Below, in pieces: positions 54,747-63,262 of a DNA stretch of 64,000 bases. Origin of the DNA: JARICQ01 sp964428475 (GTDB taxonomy: Bacteria > Bacillota > Clostridia > Tissierellales > Tissierellaceae); contig CAYRYO010000004.1 in assembly GCA_964428475.1 (NCBI GenBank), positions 1 through 64,000 of the forward strand, given 5' to 3'. The notes beneath the pieces are model-generated. The model was not told where the DNA came from. It did no database searches and saw only the letters and a program-made list of their open reading frames with translations. Made by a program: the position numbers and the translations under genes. Every line of letters starts with the position of its first letter. Position 1 is the first letter of the stretch.

Positions 54747-55748
54747 ATGGAAAATTTATCAGTAGAAAATAGTTTGGAATTAGAACCTAAGGTAGTGGTA
54801 ATAGGTGGTGGAACGGGTCTTTCTATATTACTTAGAGGATTAAAACAGTTTACATCAAACATTACAGCAATAGTTACAGTTGCAGATGATGGTGGAGGAT
54901 CAGGAGTGTTAAGGGAAGATCTTGGGATGTTACCTCCAGGAGATATTAGATCATGTCTACTTGCTCTTGCAAATACTGAGCCTACTATGGAAAAATTACT
55001 TCAGTATAGATTTACTGATGGAATGTTAAAGGGACAAAATTTTGGAAATTTATTTATAGCAGCTATGAATTCTATATATGGAAGTTTTGAAAAGGCTGTT
55101 AGAGAGACCAGCAATGTATTAGCTGTAACCGGTAAAGTGCTTCCTATGACACTTGAAAATGTCAAGCTTTGTGCAGTATTAGAAAATGGGAAGATAATAA
55201 GTGGTGAGTCTAAGATTCCTCTTGATGCAATAAAAAATGGAAGTAGGATAGATCATATATATATGGATCCAAAGATATCTAATCCGCTTCTTGAATCAGT
55301 TGAAGCAATAAAAGACGCAGATATAATAGTACTAGGACCGGGAAGTTTATATACTAGTGTAATACCAAATCTACTAGTAAATCATATAACGGATATCATA
55401 TATAAGGCAAATGCAAAAAAAGTATATATTACAAATGTGATGACTCAACCTGGAGAAACTGATGGATATTCATTGGTAGATCATGTAGAGGCAATACTTA
55501 AACATAGTAGAGAAGGTTTTTTAGACTATGTAATAGGAAATACCGAAGATATCCCTATAGGGACTTTAAATAAATATATCAAAGATGGTTCAAAACCCGT
55601 ATTAATCGAAGAACAACATAGAAAAATATTAAATGGAAAGAATATAAAACTCATTGGAGATAAATTAATAGATGTAAAAAAAGACTATATAAGACATGAT
55701 AATATACTCTTAAGTAAGATACTTATAAATATAGCGAAGAATGTGTAA
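54747..55748 (+). CDS. yvcK: YvcK/CofD-like gluconeogenesis factor
   Basis: Needed for cell shape and gluconeogenic growth in Bacillus; binds UDP-GlcNAc there. 333 residues, CofD-like fold: VVVIGGGTGLSILLRGLK, VADDGGGSGVLREDLGMLPPGDIRSCL, NFGNLFIAAMNSIYGS, and GPGSLYTSVIPNLLV. Third of the rapZ-yvcK-whiA set; here whiA is 1.7 kb further on, behind two inserted genes. Ends in a terminator. Confidence 0.94.
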   Translation: MENLSVENSLELEPKVVVIGGGTGLSILLRGLKQFTSNITAIVTVADDGGGSGVLREDLGMLPPGDIRSCLLALANTEPTMEKLLQYRFTDGMLKGQNFGNLFIAAMNSIYGSFEKAVRETSNVLAVTGKVLPMTLENVKLCAVLENGKIISGESKIPLDAIKNGSRIDHIYMDPKISNPLLESVEAIKDADIIVLGPGSLYTSVIPNLLVNHITDIIYKANAKKVYITNVMTQPGETDGYSLVDHVEAILKHSREGFLDYVIGNTEDIPIGTLNKYIKDGSKPVLIEEQHRKILNGKNIKLIGDKLIDVKKDYIRHDNILLSKILINIAKNV

Positions 55749-55756
55749 CTATTTAA

Positions 55757-55796
55757 AAAGACAGCTAATGATTTTAAAATCATTAGCTGTCTTTAG
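55757..55796 (+). terminator. terminator after yvcK
   Basis: Perfect 38-base palindrome (19-bp arms, 55757-55794). Because it is symmetrical it may also stop the convergent M42 peptidase transcript. Confidence 0.85.
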
Positions 55797-55856
55797 TCTC
55801 TTCTATCAATTTCCATATAATACTTTCGGCAGTTCTTTTAGTTGAATTAACATAAT

Positions 55857-56882
55857 CTATTTAGTTAAATAAGCTATTCCAAGTTTAATTGTATTATTAA
55901 TTGCTTCTATATGAGTTCTTTCAAAGCTGTGACTTGCATCTACCCCAGGGCCTATTAATCCTACTTTAAAGTCATATCCTGCCTTTAGAGCTGCAGAACC
56001 ATCTGAACCATAGTGGGGATATATATCTACTTGATAGTTTAAATTCTCGTCTTTAGCCAGATGTACTAGTCTTTTTCTAAGTTCAAAGTCATATGGGCCA
56101 GAACTGTCTTTTGCACATATAGTTACAGAAAATTCATCTGAAGTTTGTCCTTCACCGGGTGCTGCCATATCTACAGCTATAAATTCAAACGTCTTCTCAG
56201 GAATAGATGTTGAGGCACCATGACCTACTTCTTCATAGGTAGATATAAAGAAATTAGTTGTAAATTTTGGTTTGATATTATTATCTACTAAATGTTTTGC
56301 TATAGCTAGAATAGATATAACACCTGCTTTATCATCTAAATGCCTTGATTTAATAAATCCGGATTCTGTAACTATTGTTCTAGGATCAAAGCTTACAAAA
56401 TCACCTACATTTATTCCAAGTTTAAGAGTATCTTCTTTGGATTTAACCCTTTCATCGATTCTTATCTCCATATTATCTGCATTTCTCTCTACAGTTTTAG
56501 TACTTTCTCCATGAACGTGAGAAGATGCTTTGGTAGTCATTATAGTACCAGTGTATGTTTTACCTTCCATAGTTTCTATAACTACATGCTCTCCTTCAAT
56601 AGTATTCCATACATATCCGCCAAGTTGAGTGATTTTTAGTTTTCCGTTGGATTTAATTTCCTTAACCATTCCACCTAGAGTATCTACATGGCCAGAAAGT
56701 GTAACTTCTTTATCAGTGTATTCACCTTCTATGGTAGCAATAAGAGCACCTTTATTGGTTCTTTTAGTGCTTATGCCTAATTCTTTAAATGCTTTTTGTA
56801 CAAATTGAACTGCATTTTCAGTGTTTCCAGTTGGGCTTGAAATCTTAAGTAATTTTTCTAAATTTTCTAGTATATATTTCAA
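55857..56882 (-). CDS. M42 family glutamyl/leucyl aminopeptidase
   Basis: Di-zinc aminopeptidase, usually a dodecameric shell. 341 residues. LSGHVDTLGG (His, Asp), RHLDDKAGV (bridging Asp), STYEEVGHG (catalytic and metal Glu), AVDMAAPG (Asp) and DASHSFERTH (His) give the full metal site. TTG 56882 lies 8 bases after GAGGAG. Antisense to the neighbouring genes, inserted between yvcK and the NUDIX gene. Fits peptide catabolism. Confidence 0.93.
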   Translation of the reverse strand: MKYILENLEKLLKISSPTGNTENAVQFVQKAFKELGISTKRTNKGALIATIEGEYTDKEVTLSGHVDTLGGMVKEIKSNGKLKITQLGGYVWNTIEGEHVVIETMEGKTYTGTIMTTKASSHVHGESTKTVERNADNMEIRIDERVKSKEDTLKLGINVGDFVSFDPRTIVTESGFIKSRHLDDKAGVISILAIAKHLVDNNIKPKFTTNFFISTYEEVGHGASTSIPEKTFEFIAVDMAAPGEGQTSDEFSVTICAKDSSGPYDFELRKRLVHLAKDENLNYQVDIYPHYGSDGSAALKAGYDFKVGLIGPGVDASHSFERTHIEAINNTIKLGIAYLTK

Positions 56883-57041
56883 AAATATCGCTCCTCTATA
56901 TGTTGATGAGTATATTATATATCATTATTCATTATAATTCAAAATAGTTTCATTCTAATTTTCTTAGCAAATATCTATCAAATATAGTATAATTAATATA
57001 ATGAAATAAAATTAGTATATTAATAATCGGGAGTGGATTCC

Positions 57042-57449
57042 ATGATAGAAGAAACAAGTGCTGGGGGGGTTGTGATATTTGGAAATACTATATTGCTGTT
57101 AAAAAAATTCAATGGAGATTGGGTCCTACCTAAGGGTCGAATAGAAAAAGATGAGACTATAAGGCAAACTGCACTTCGTGAAGTATTAGAAGAAAGTAGG
57201 GTGAAGGCTGAAATAGTTAAATATATTGGTATGGTGTACTATAAATATAAAAACTTGAAAAAAAATGAAATGGTTTATAAAACTGTTCACTGGTATGTTA
57301 TGAAGACTAATTCTATGACTTGTAGTCCACAAAAAAAAGAAGGATTTGTAGATGCAAAATTTGTTCATATAGACAAAGCTAAGGAATTAGTTAGATATAA
57401 AGATGAAAAGGATATAATATTAAAAGGTTTAAAAATGATGAAATTGTAG
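57042..57449 (+). CDS. NUDIX hydrolase
   Basis: 135 residues. NUDIX box GRIEKDETIRQTALREVLEESRVKAE (written in two parts: GRIEKDETIRQTALREV, then LEESRV) keeps the Gx5Ex7REUxEE pattern. AGGVVIFGNTILLLKKFNGDWVLPKG is the usual lead-in. Probably cleaves a nucleoside diphosphate derivative. ATG 57042 follows GGGAG at 8 bases; GTG 57033 lies within that region. 15 bp before whiA. Confidence 0.88.
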   Translation: MIEETSAGGVVIFGNTILLLKKFNGDWVLPKGRIEKDETIRQTALREVLEESRVKAEIVKYIGMVYYKYKNLKKNEMVYKTVHWYVMKTNSMTCSPQKKEGFVDAKFVHIDKAKELVRYKDEKDIILKGLKMMKL

Positions 57450-57464
57450 ATTAGGGGGTGTGCT

Positions 57465-58412
57465 ATGTCATTTTCAGCAACTACAAAAAATGAATTGTCT
57501 AGGATAGTATTGGGGAAAAATTGTTGTCCTATGGCAGAGTTAGCTGCACTTGTGAGAATGAATGGAACTATACAGATTTCAGGGAATAAAAATGTGAATT
57601 TAAAATTTACTACTGAAAATGCTGCTATAGCAAGAAGGATATTTACACTTTTAAAGGATATATACGAGACAGATATTGAAGTTATGGTAAGAAGAAACAA
57701 GCAGTTAAAGAAAAATAATAATTATCTTGTCTATATTAACAATAAAGATATATCCAAAAAAGTATTAAGGGATGTAGGATTTATCACAAAAGAAAACAAC
57801 TTATTTCATCCCAATCATAATATTCCTGAAAATTTAATTATGAAAAGATGCTGCAAAAGATCTTATATAAGGGGAGCCTTTTTAGGTGGCGGATCCATTA
57901 CCAATCCAGAAAAGACTTATCATTTAGAGTTTGTTACAGGAAATGAAGAACATAGTAGTGATTTGAGAGAATTAATCAATAGTTTTGGATTAAATTCAAA
58001 GATAGTTCTTAGAAAGGAATATTTTGTGGTTTATATAAAGGAAAGTGAACAGATAGCAGATTTGTTGAACATAATAGGAGCTCATCAATCCTTGTTGAAG
58101 CTTGAAGATATAAGGGTGCTTAAAGATGTCAGAAACAACATTAATAGATTGGTCAACTGTGAAACAGCTAATTTAGGTAAGACTATAAATGCTTCTATGA
58201 GACAAATAGAAAGTATAAACAAAATAATAAATTCAATAGGACTTGGTCGCTTACCAGATAATTTAAGAGAAGTTGCTGAACTTAGACTTGAGTTTAAGGA
58301 TTCGACATTGAAAGAATTAGGGAGCATGCTAGATCCTCCAGTAAGTAAATCTGGAGTAAATCATAGATTAAGAAAAATAGAAAAAATAGCAGAAGAAATT
58401 GGGGGAAAGTAA
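57465..58412 (+). CDS. whiA: WhiA DNA-binding regulator
   Basis: 315 residues. N-terminal LAGLIDADG-like domain: SFSATTKNELSRI, CCPMAELAALVRMNGTI, KRSYIRGAFLGGGSI. C-terminal helix-turn-helix: LRLEFKDSTLKELGSMLDPPVSKSGVNHRLRKIE. Sporulation and division regulator in actinomycetes, division/growth role in Bacillus. Normally next to rapZ-yvcK. Preceded by AGGGGG. The GrdX-like gene starts one base after its stop. Confidence 0.95.
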   Translation: MSFSATTKNELSRIVLGKNCCPMAELAALVRMNGTIQISGNKNVNLKFTTENAAIARRIFTLLKDIYETDIEVMVRRNKQLKKNNNYLVYINNKDISKKVLRDVGFITKENNLFHPNHNIPENLIMKRCCKRSYIRGAFLGGGSITNPEKTYHLEFVTGNEEHSSDLRELINSFGLNSKIVLRKEYFVVYIKESEQIADLLNIIGAHQSLLKLEDIRVLKDVRNNINRLVNCETANLGKTINASMRQIESINKIINSIGLGRLPDNLREVAELRLEFKDSTLKELGSMLDPPVSKSGVNHRLRKIEKIAEEIGGK

Positions 58413-58413
58413 A

Positions 58414-58797
58414 ATGTCTACAGTAATAATCACAAATAATCCATATGTATATGAAAAATACAAGGATAAAAGAGAAGTTTTGTATAAGGAAGAATTCAAA
58501 TACATGGATATACTTGAATTTGTAAGAGATAGAGTACATGAAGGATACGAACTTTTAACTCATCCATTATCAGGAAGTGTAAAGCCAAATGAAACTCCTT
58601 ATAAAAGTATAATCATGTCAAATAAAAAAGATGATTTAGATGAGAGTGGTCTTTCAATAGTAGAGGAGAGTATATTGACGACTAAGAAGTTTATGTCAAA
58701 TAAGTCAACGCCAGACTGGGTAGAGAATGTATTAGATGATTTCAGGGTGATAGATCTATCACTTATGGAAAATGCAATTGATAAATTAGGTCATTAA
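58414..58797 (+). CDS. GrdX-like protein
   Basis: 127 residues. STVIITNNPYVYEKYKDK at the start and GYELLTHPLSGSVKPNETPYKSIIMSN in the middle match the GrdX family, small proteins found with glycine reductase (grd) operons of amino-acid fermenters; biochemical role not known. No grd gene occurs here. ATG 58414 follows GGGGGAAAG; coupled to whiA (1 bp). Terminator behind. Confidence 0.75.
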   Translation: MSTVIITNNPYVYEKYKDKREVLYKEEFKYMDILEFVRDRVHEGYELLTHPLSGSVKPNETPYKSIIMSNKKDDLDESGLSIVEESILTTKKFMSNKSTPDWVENVLDDFRVIDLSLMENAIDKLGH

Positions 58798-58803
58798 ATA
58801 AGG

Positions 58804-58834
58804 ACAATTTCCCTATAATGGGAAATTGTTTTTA
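58804..58834 (+). terminator. terminator after the GrdX-like gene
   Basis: ACAATTTCCC (58804-58813), loop TATAAT, GGGAAATTGT (58820-58829), then TTTTAT. Confidence 0.85.
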
Positions 58835-58860
58835 TATAAAAACGATAGAAAGGAAAAGGT

Positions 58861-61800
58861 ATGGAATATAAAGATAAATTTGCTCACTTACATGTGCATA
58901 CGGAATACAGCCTATTAGATGGTTCTATAAAGATAAAGGATTTAATATCTAGAAGCAAAGAACTTGGAATGAATTCTATAGCTATAACTGATCATGGTTC
59001 TATGTTTGGTGCTATACAATTTTACAAAGAAGCCAAGAAAAACGGTATAAAACCTATAATAGGATCAGAGGTATATGTAGCTATGGATAAATATACAGAT
59101 AAAGAAGCTAAAGATAAAAGCCAGTATCATTTGATATTATTAGCAGAAACACAAGAAGGATATCAAAATTTAATGAAAATAGTTTCAGAAGCTTATGTAA
59201 ATGGTTTTTATTATAAACCTAGAGTAGATCATGATATTTTAAGAAAATATAGTAAAGGCATAATAGCCCTTTCAGCTTGTCTAGGAGGGGAGGTCCCAAG
59301 GCATATACTGAATAATAATATAGAAAAGGCAGAGGAAATTGCTCTAGAATATAAAGATATATTTGGAGAAGATAATTTCTTTTTAGAGCTTCAGGATGCA
59401 GGAATGGAAGAAGATGATCAGAGAAATGTAAATGAAGAATTAAGGAAAATGAGCAAGAAGCTAGCTATCCCATTAGTAGCAACCAATGATATCCATTATC
59501 TAAAAAGAGAAGATGCAGTAGTTCACGATATACTGCTATGTATCCAAACAGGAAAAACTGTAGATGAAGAAAAACGCATGAAGTTTCCCACCAATGAGTT
59601 TTATTTAAAGTCNNNNNNNNNNNNNNNNNNNNNNNNNNNNNNNNNNNNNNNNNNNNNNNNNNNNNNNNNNNNNNNNNNNNNNNNNNNNNNNNNNNNNNNN
59701 NNNNNNNNNNNNGTATCGATGCCTGATATAGATATTGATTTTTGCTATGAAAGGCGAGAAGAGGTAATTGAATATGTGGTCAAAAAATATGGAGAAGATA
59801 GAGTAGCTCAAATAGTCACATTTGGTACTATGGCAGCTAGGGGAGCCATTAGAGATGTAGGTAGAGCAATTAATATGAGTTATGGGAAGGTTGATTTTAT
59901 AGCAAAACAAATACCTACGGCCATTGGAATGACTATAGAAAAGGCATTAGAGATAAATAAAACACTTAAGACTTCTTATGAAGAGGAAGAGGACATCAAA
60001 AATTTGATAGATTTTGCTATGGCGATAGAAGGACTACCAAGGCATACTTCTACTCATGCTGCAGGAGTAGTAATATCCAAAGAATCAGTTACAAATTATG
60101 TACCACTTCTTAGAAATGGCGATTCTATCACAACTCAATTCAATATGATAGAGCTAGAAGAGCTGGGTCTTTTAAAAATGGATTTCTTAGGGCTTAGAAC
60201 TCTAACTGTAATTAGAGATGCTGTAAATTTAGTGAAATATAATCATGGGGTAGAAGTTAATTTTGACAAGATAAATTATGAAGATCCACTTGTTTTAGAG
60301 ATGTTTGCACGAGCTGAAACGCTTGGAATATTTCAATTTGAAAGTCCAGGAATGAGAGCATTTTTAAAGGAACTGAAACCAAATGTGTTTGAGAACTTAA
60401 TAGCTGCAAACTCATTATTTAGACCTGGACCTATGAATCAAATCCCAACATTTGTAGCATGTAAACATGATCCAAGTCAAATTAAATATATACATCCTAG
60501 CCTTGAACCTATATTAGATGTAACATACGGATGTGTAACTTATCAGGAACAAGTGATGCAGATAGTTAGAGACATTGGTGGCTATTCTATGGGGCGTGCG
60601 GATCTTGTTCGTCGTGCTATGAGTAAAAAGAAAATGGATGTAATGGAAGAAGAGAGAAAAAACTTTATATATGGAAGTACAGATGAAAATGGAGAGATTG
60701 AAATAGCAGGAGCCATTAGGAATGGAGCAGACGAGAAGTCTGCAAATAAGATATATGATCTCATGATAGACTTTGCAAATTACGCATTCAATAAAAGCCA
60801 TAGTGCGGCTTATGCAGTAGTGGCATATAGAACTGCATGGCTTAAATACTATTATCCAGTGGAATATATGGCAGCGCTTATTTCATCTGTGATGGGAAGT
60901 ACAAATCAAGTTTCTCTATATATACAGGAATGCAAGAGGCTTGGGATAGAAATACTTTCTCCTAACATAAATAAATCATATAAGAAATTTACAGTAAAGG
61001 ATAATAAGATAAGATTTGGACTCTCAGCAGTAAAAAATGTTGGAGATAATTTTATCAGAGCAGTGGTAAAGGCTAGGTCAACTGGTGAATTTAATGGGTT
61101 CACAGATTTCATTGAGAGAATAGAAAAGACAGATAGTCAAGTCATGAATAAAAGAGCTGTAGAATCTTTAATTAAATGTGGTGCACTTGATAGCCTTGGA
61201 GGAACTAGGGCTCAACTGATGGCTATATATGAAAAGGTAATCAATGGGATACATGCAGATAGAAAGAGAAATATCGAAGGGCAATATTCCTTATTTGATA
61301 GCATAAATAAGAGTGAGACCCAAGATAACTTTCCAAATTTAAAGGAATTTCCACAAAATATATTGCTTACAATGGAAAAGGAAATGCTAGGTATATATGT
61401 ATCAGGTCATCCACTTGAACCATATAAGGATAAAGTGGAAAGTATATCAACTATGAACACAATAGATATATTGAGTAGCCAAGATCCAGAAGAAAGTGGG
61501 TTAAATAAAGTAGGGGATGGAAGTACTATAAAACTTGCTGGGATAGTTGTAGAAAAGAAAAATAAAATAACAAAGAATAATAATATGATGGCATTTATTA
61601 CTGTTGAAGATTTAGTTGGATCGATTGAATGTATAGTATTTCCTATGACTTATGAAAGATATAATAAGTATATAAATGAAGACAGTATAGTAGTGATAGA
61701 GGGGAAATTGAACCTATCAGAAGTGGAGGAAGCAAAACTAATAGTAGAGAAAATAAGTATGTTAAAAGAATATAATACTAAAAAGGTTTATTTGAAGATA

Positions 61801-62004
61801 AAAAGAAATAGCAATCCAAATACATTTAGTGATTTGAAATCCATGTTTTTAAAGTATAAAGGCAATACACCTGTATATGTATATAATGAAAAGGATAGAA
61901 AAACAGTAATAGCTGATAGAAAAATGTGGATTGATATTGAAGATAATAATTGTATACAAGAATTAAAATATTATTTAGGTGAAGAATGTGTTAAAATAGT
62001 ATAA
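58861..62004 (+). CDS. dnaE: DNA polymerase III subunit alpha, internal part missing in gap
   Basis: Replicative polymerase. N-terminal PHP domain (HLHVHTEYSLLDGSI, ITDHGSM), palm (MPDIDIDFCYERR with catalytic Asp residues just after the gap), fingers (ETLGIFQFES, LFRPGPMNQIP, YQEQVMQI), helix-hairpin-helix region, and a C-terminal OB fold (IKLAGIVVEKKNKITKNNN, EDLVGSIECIVFP). The 100-N gap at 59613-59712 has non-duplicated flanks. By comparison with family members about 120-150 residues between FPTNEFYLKS and MPDIDIDFC are absent, so the Ns under-represent it. Frame continuity across the Ns is luck. Confidence 0.95.
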   Translation: MEYKDKFAHLHVHTEYSLLDGSIKIKDLISRSKELGMNSIAITDHGSMFGAIQFYKEAKKNGIKPIIGSEVYVAMDKYTDKEAKDKSQYHLILLAETQEGYQNLMKIVSEAYVNGFYYKPRVDHDILRKYSKGIIALSACLGGEVPRHILNNNIEKAEEIALEYKDIFGEDNFFLELQDAGMEEDDQRNVNEELRKMSKKLAIPLVATNDIHYLKREDAVVHDILLCIQTGKTVDEEKRMKFPTNEFYLKXXXXXXXXXXXXXXXXXXXXXXXXXXXXXXXXXXVSMPDIDIDFCYERREEVIEYVVKKYGEDRVAQIVTFGTMAARGAIRDVGRAINMSYGKVDFIAKQIPTAIGMTIEKALEINKTLKTSYEEEEDIKNLIDFAMAIEGLPRHTSTHAAGVVISKESVTNYVPLLRNGDSITTQFNMIELEELGLLKMDFLGLRTLTVIRDAVNLVKYNHGVEVNFDKINYEDPLVLEMFARAETLGIFQFESPGMRAFLKELKPNVFENLIAANSLFRPGPMNQIPTFVACKHDPSQIKYIHPSLEPILDVTYGCVTYQEQVMQIVRDIGGYSMGRADLVRRAMSKKKMDVMEEERKNFIYGSTDENGEIEIAGAIRNGADEKSANKIYDLMIDFANYAFNKSHSAAYAVVAYRTAWLKYYYPVEYMAALISSVMGSTNQVSLYIQECKRLGIEILSPNINKSYKKFTVKDNKIRFGLSAVKNVGDNFIRAVVKARSTGEFNGFTDFIERIEKTDSQVMNKRAVESLIKCGALDSLGGTRAQLMAIYEKVINGIHADRKRNIEGQYSLFDSINKSETQDNFPNLKEFPQNILLTMEKEMLGIYVSGHPLEPYKDKVESISTMNTIDILSSQDPEESGLNKVGDGSTIKLAGIVVEKKNKITKNNNMMAFITVEDLVGSIECIVFPMTYERYNKYINEDSIVVIEGKLNLSEVEEAKLIVEKISMLKEYNTKKVYLKIKRNSNPNTFSDLKSMFLKYKGNTPVYVYNEKDRKTVIADRKMWIDIEDNNCIQELKYYLGEECVKIV
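59613..59712. other. assembly gap of 100 Ns (real missing sequence)
   Basis: Fixed-size placeholder inside dnaE. No duplicated flanks; the part of the polymerase between PHP domain and palm is missing, roughly 350-450 bases by family comparison (inference). Confidence 0.88.
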
Positions 62005-62061
62005 TAAAGAGTTAAAGTTTTAACTATATTTGGAATATATTAGACATTGGGAGTGGTAATT

Positions 62062-62256
62062 GTGTGGACTACTATTCATATGGCGTCAGGTGTTGATGAG
62101 GCTAATCGGATCAAGGGTATGCTTAAAGGAGAAGGCTTTTTAGTTAAATCAAAATTTATTTTATATGACGGTGAAGAAGAATTGTATGAAATTTTGGCTC
62201 CAGAATTTGAGATAGAGGACATAAGAGAGGCACTTATAGAATTAAATATTTATTGA
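62062..62256 (+). CDS. small DUF2007-like protein
   Basis: 64 residues, WTTIHMASGVDEANRIKGMLKGEGFLVKSKFI then EELYEILAPEFEIEDIREALIELNIY. Resembles the putative signal-transducing DUF2007 group (alpha/beta, sometimes mislabelled glutamate decarboxylase in clostridia). GTG 62062 is chosen because GGGAGTGG lies 6 bases before it; TTG 62047 has no such site. Lies between dnaE and pfkA, 18 bp from pfkA, probably cotranscribed. Confidence 0.6.
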   Translation: MWTTIHMASGVDEANRIKGMLKGEGFLVKSKFILYDGEEELYEILAPEFEIEDIREALIELNIY

Positions 62257-62274
62257 TATAGGGGGAGAATATAC

Positions 62275-63234
62275 ATGAAGACTATAGGAATATTAACCAG
62301 TGGAGGTGATGCTCCTGGTATGAATGCAGCTATTAGAGCTGTAGTGAGGTCGGGTATATATAATAAATTCAAAGTTTTGGGAATAAAAGAAGGATATAAA
62401 GGTCTAGTAGAAGGCAATCTTTATGAGATGAATTTATCTTCTGTAGCAGATATAATACATAGAGGAGGTACTATGCTTAGATCTGCAAGATCTAAAGAAT
62501 TTATGACAGAAGAAGGTTTAAAGAAGGCTTTAAATATAGTAGATGTATTTGATATAGATGCACTAGTAGTGCTTGGTGGAGATGGGACATTAAAAGGAGC
62601 ACAAGAGTTATCAGAAGCAGGGGTCCCTACCATAGGAATTCCATGTACAATAGATAATGACTGTGGTTATACTGATTATACTATTGGATTTTATACAGCA
62701 GTAGAAACAGTAGTAGATGCAATATCAAAGATAAGAGACACATCTACATCTCATGGAAGAGCAAATGTAATAGAAGTAATGGGAAGACACTGTGGAGATA
62801 TAGCACTATATTCAGGATTGGCTGGAGGTGCTGAAAGTATAATAGTTCCAGAAATAGAATTTGATATAGACGAAGTGTGTAGAAAAGCACTACAAGGCAA
62901 AAATAGAGGGAAACTTCACCATATAATTGTATTGGCTGAAGGTGTAGGGAATGCATATGATGTATCTAAAACTATTGAAGAAAAGGCAGGAATAGATACT
63001 AGAGTTACTATACTTGGGTATATACAAAGGGGTGGAACACCTACTTCTTTTGATAGGATAATGGCTAGTGAGATGGGAGATACAGCTATTGAACTTTTAA
63101 AACAAGGTAAGTCTGGAAGAGCACTTGGTATCAAATGTAATAAGATAATTGATTTAGATATAGAAGAAGCATTGAGTATAGAAAAAAAATTCAACGAAGA
63201 AATGTACCATACAGCAAAGGTATTATCCATATAA
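62275..63234 (+). CDS. pfkA: 6-phosphofructokinase
   Basis: ATP-dependent phosphorylation of fructose-6-phosphate. 319 residues. ILTSGGDAPGMNAAIRAVVR, VLGGDGTLKGAQELSE (ATP site), GIPCTIDNDCGYTDYTIGFYTA with the catalytic Asp, GRHCGDIAL and VTILGYIQRGGTPTSFDR are all present. Regulated allosterically in the family. GGGGGAG ribosome binding site. Followed by pyk, the common dnaE-pfkA-pyk order of Firmicutes. Confidence 0.97.
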   Translation: MKTIGILTSGGDAPGMNAAIRAVVRSGIYNKFKVLGIKEGYKGLVEGNLYEMNLSSVADIIHRGGTMLRSARSKEFMTEEGLKKALNIVDVFDIDALVVLGGDGTLKGAQELSEAGVPTIGIPCTIDNDCGYTDYTIGFYTAVETVVDAISKIRDTSTSHGRANVIEVMGRHCGDIALYSGLAGGAESIIVPEIEFDIDEVCRKALQGKNRGKLHHIIVLAEGVGNAYDVSKTIEEKAGIDTRVTILGYIQRGGTPTSFDRIMASEMGDTAIELLKQGKSGRALGIKCNKIIDLDIEEALSIEKKFNEEMYHTAKVLSI

Positions 63235-63262
63235 TTACAAAAACCAAGTAGGGGGAATACAT

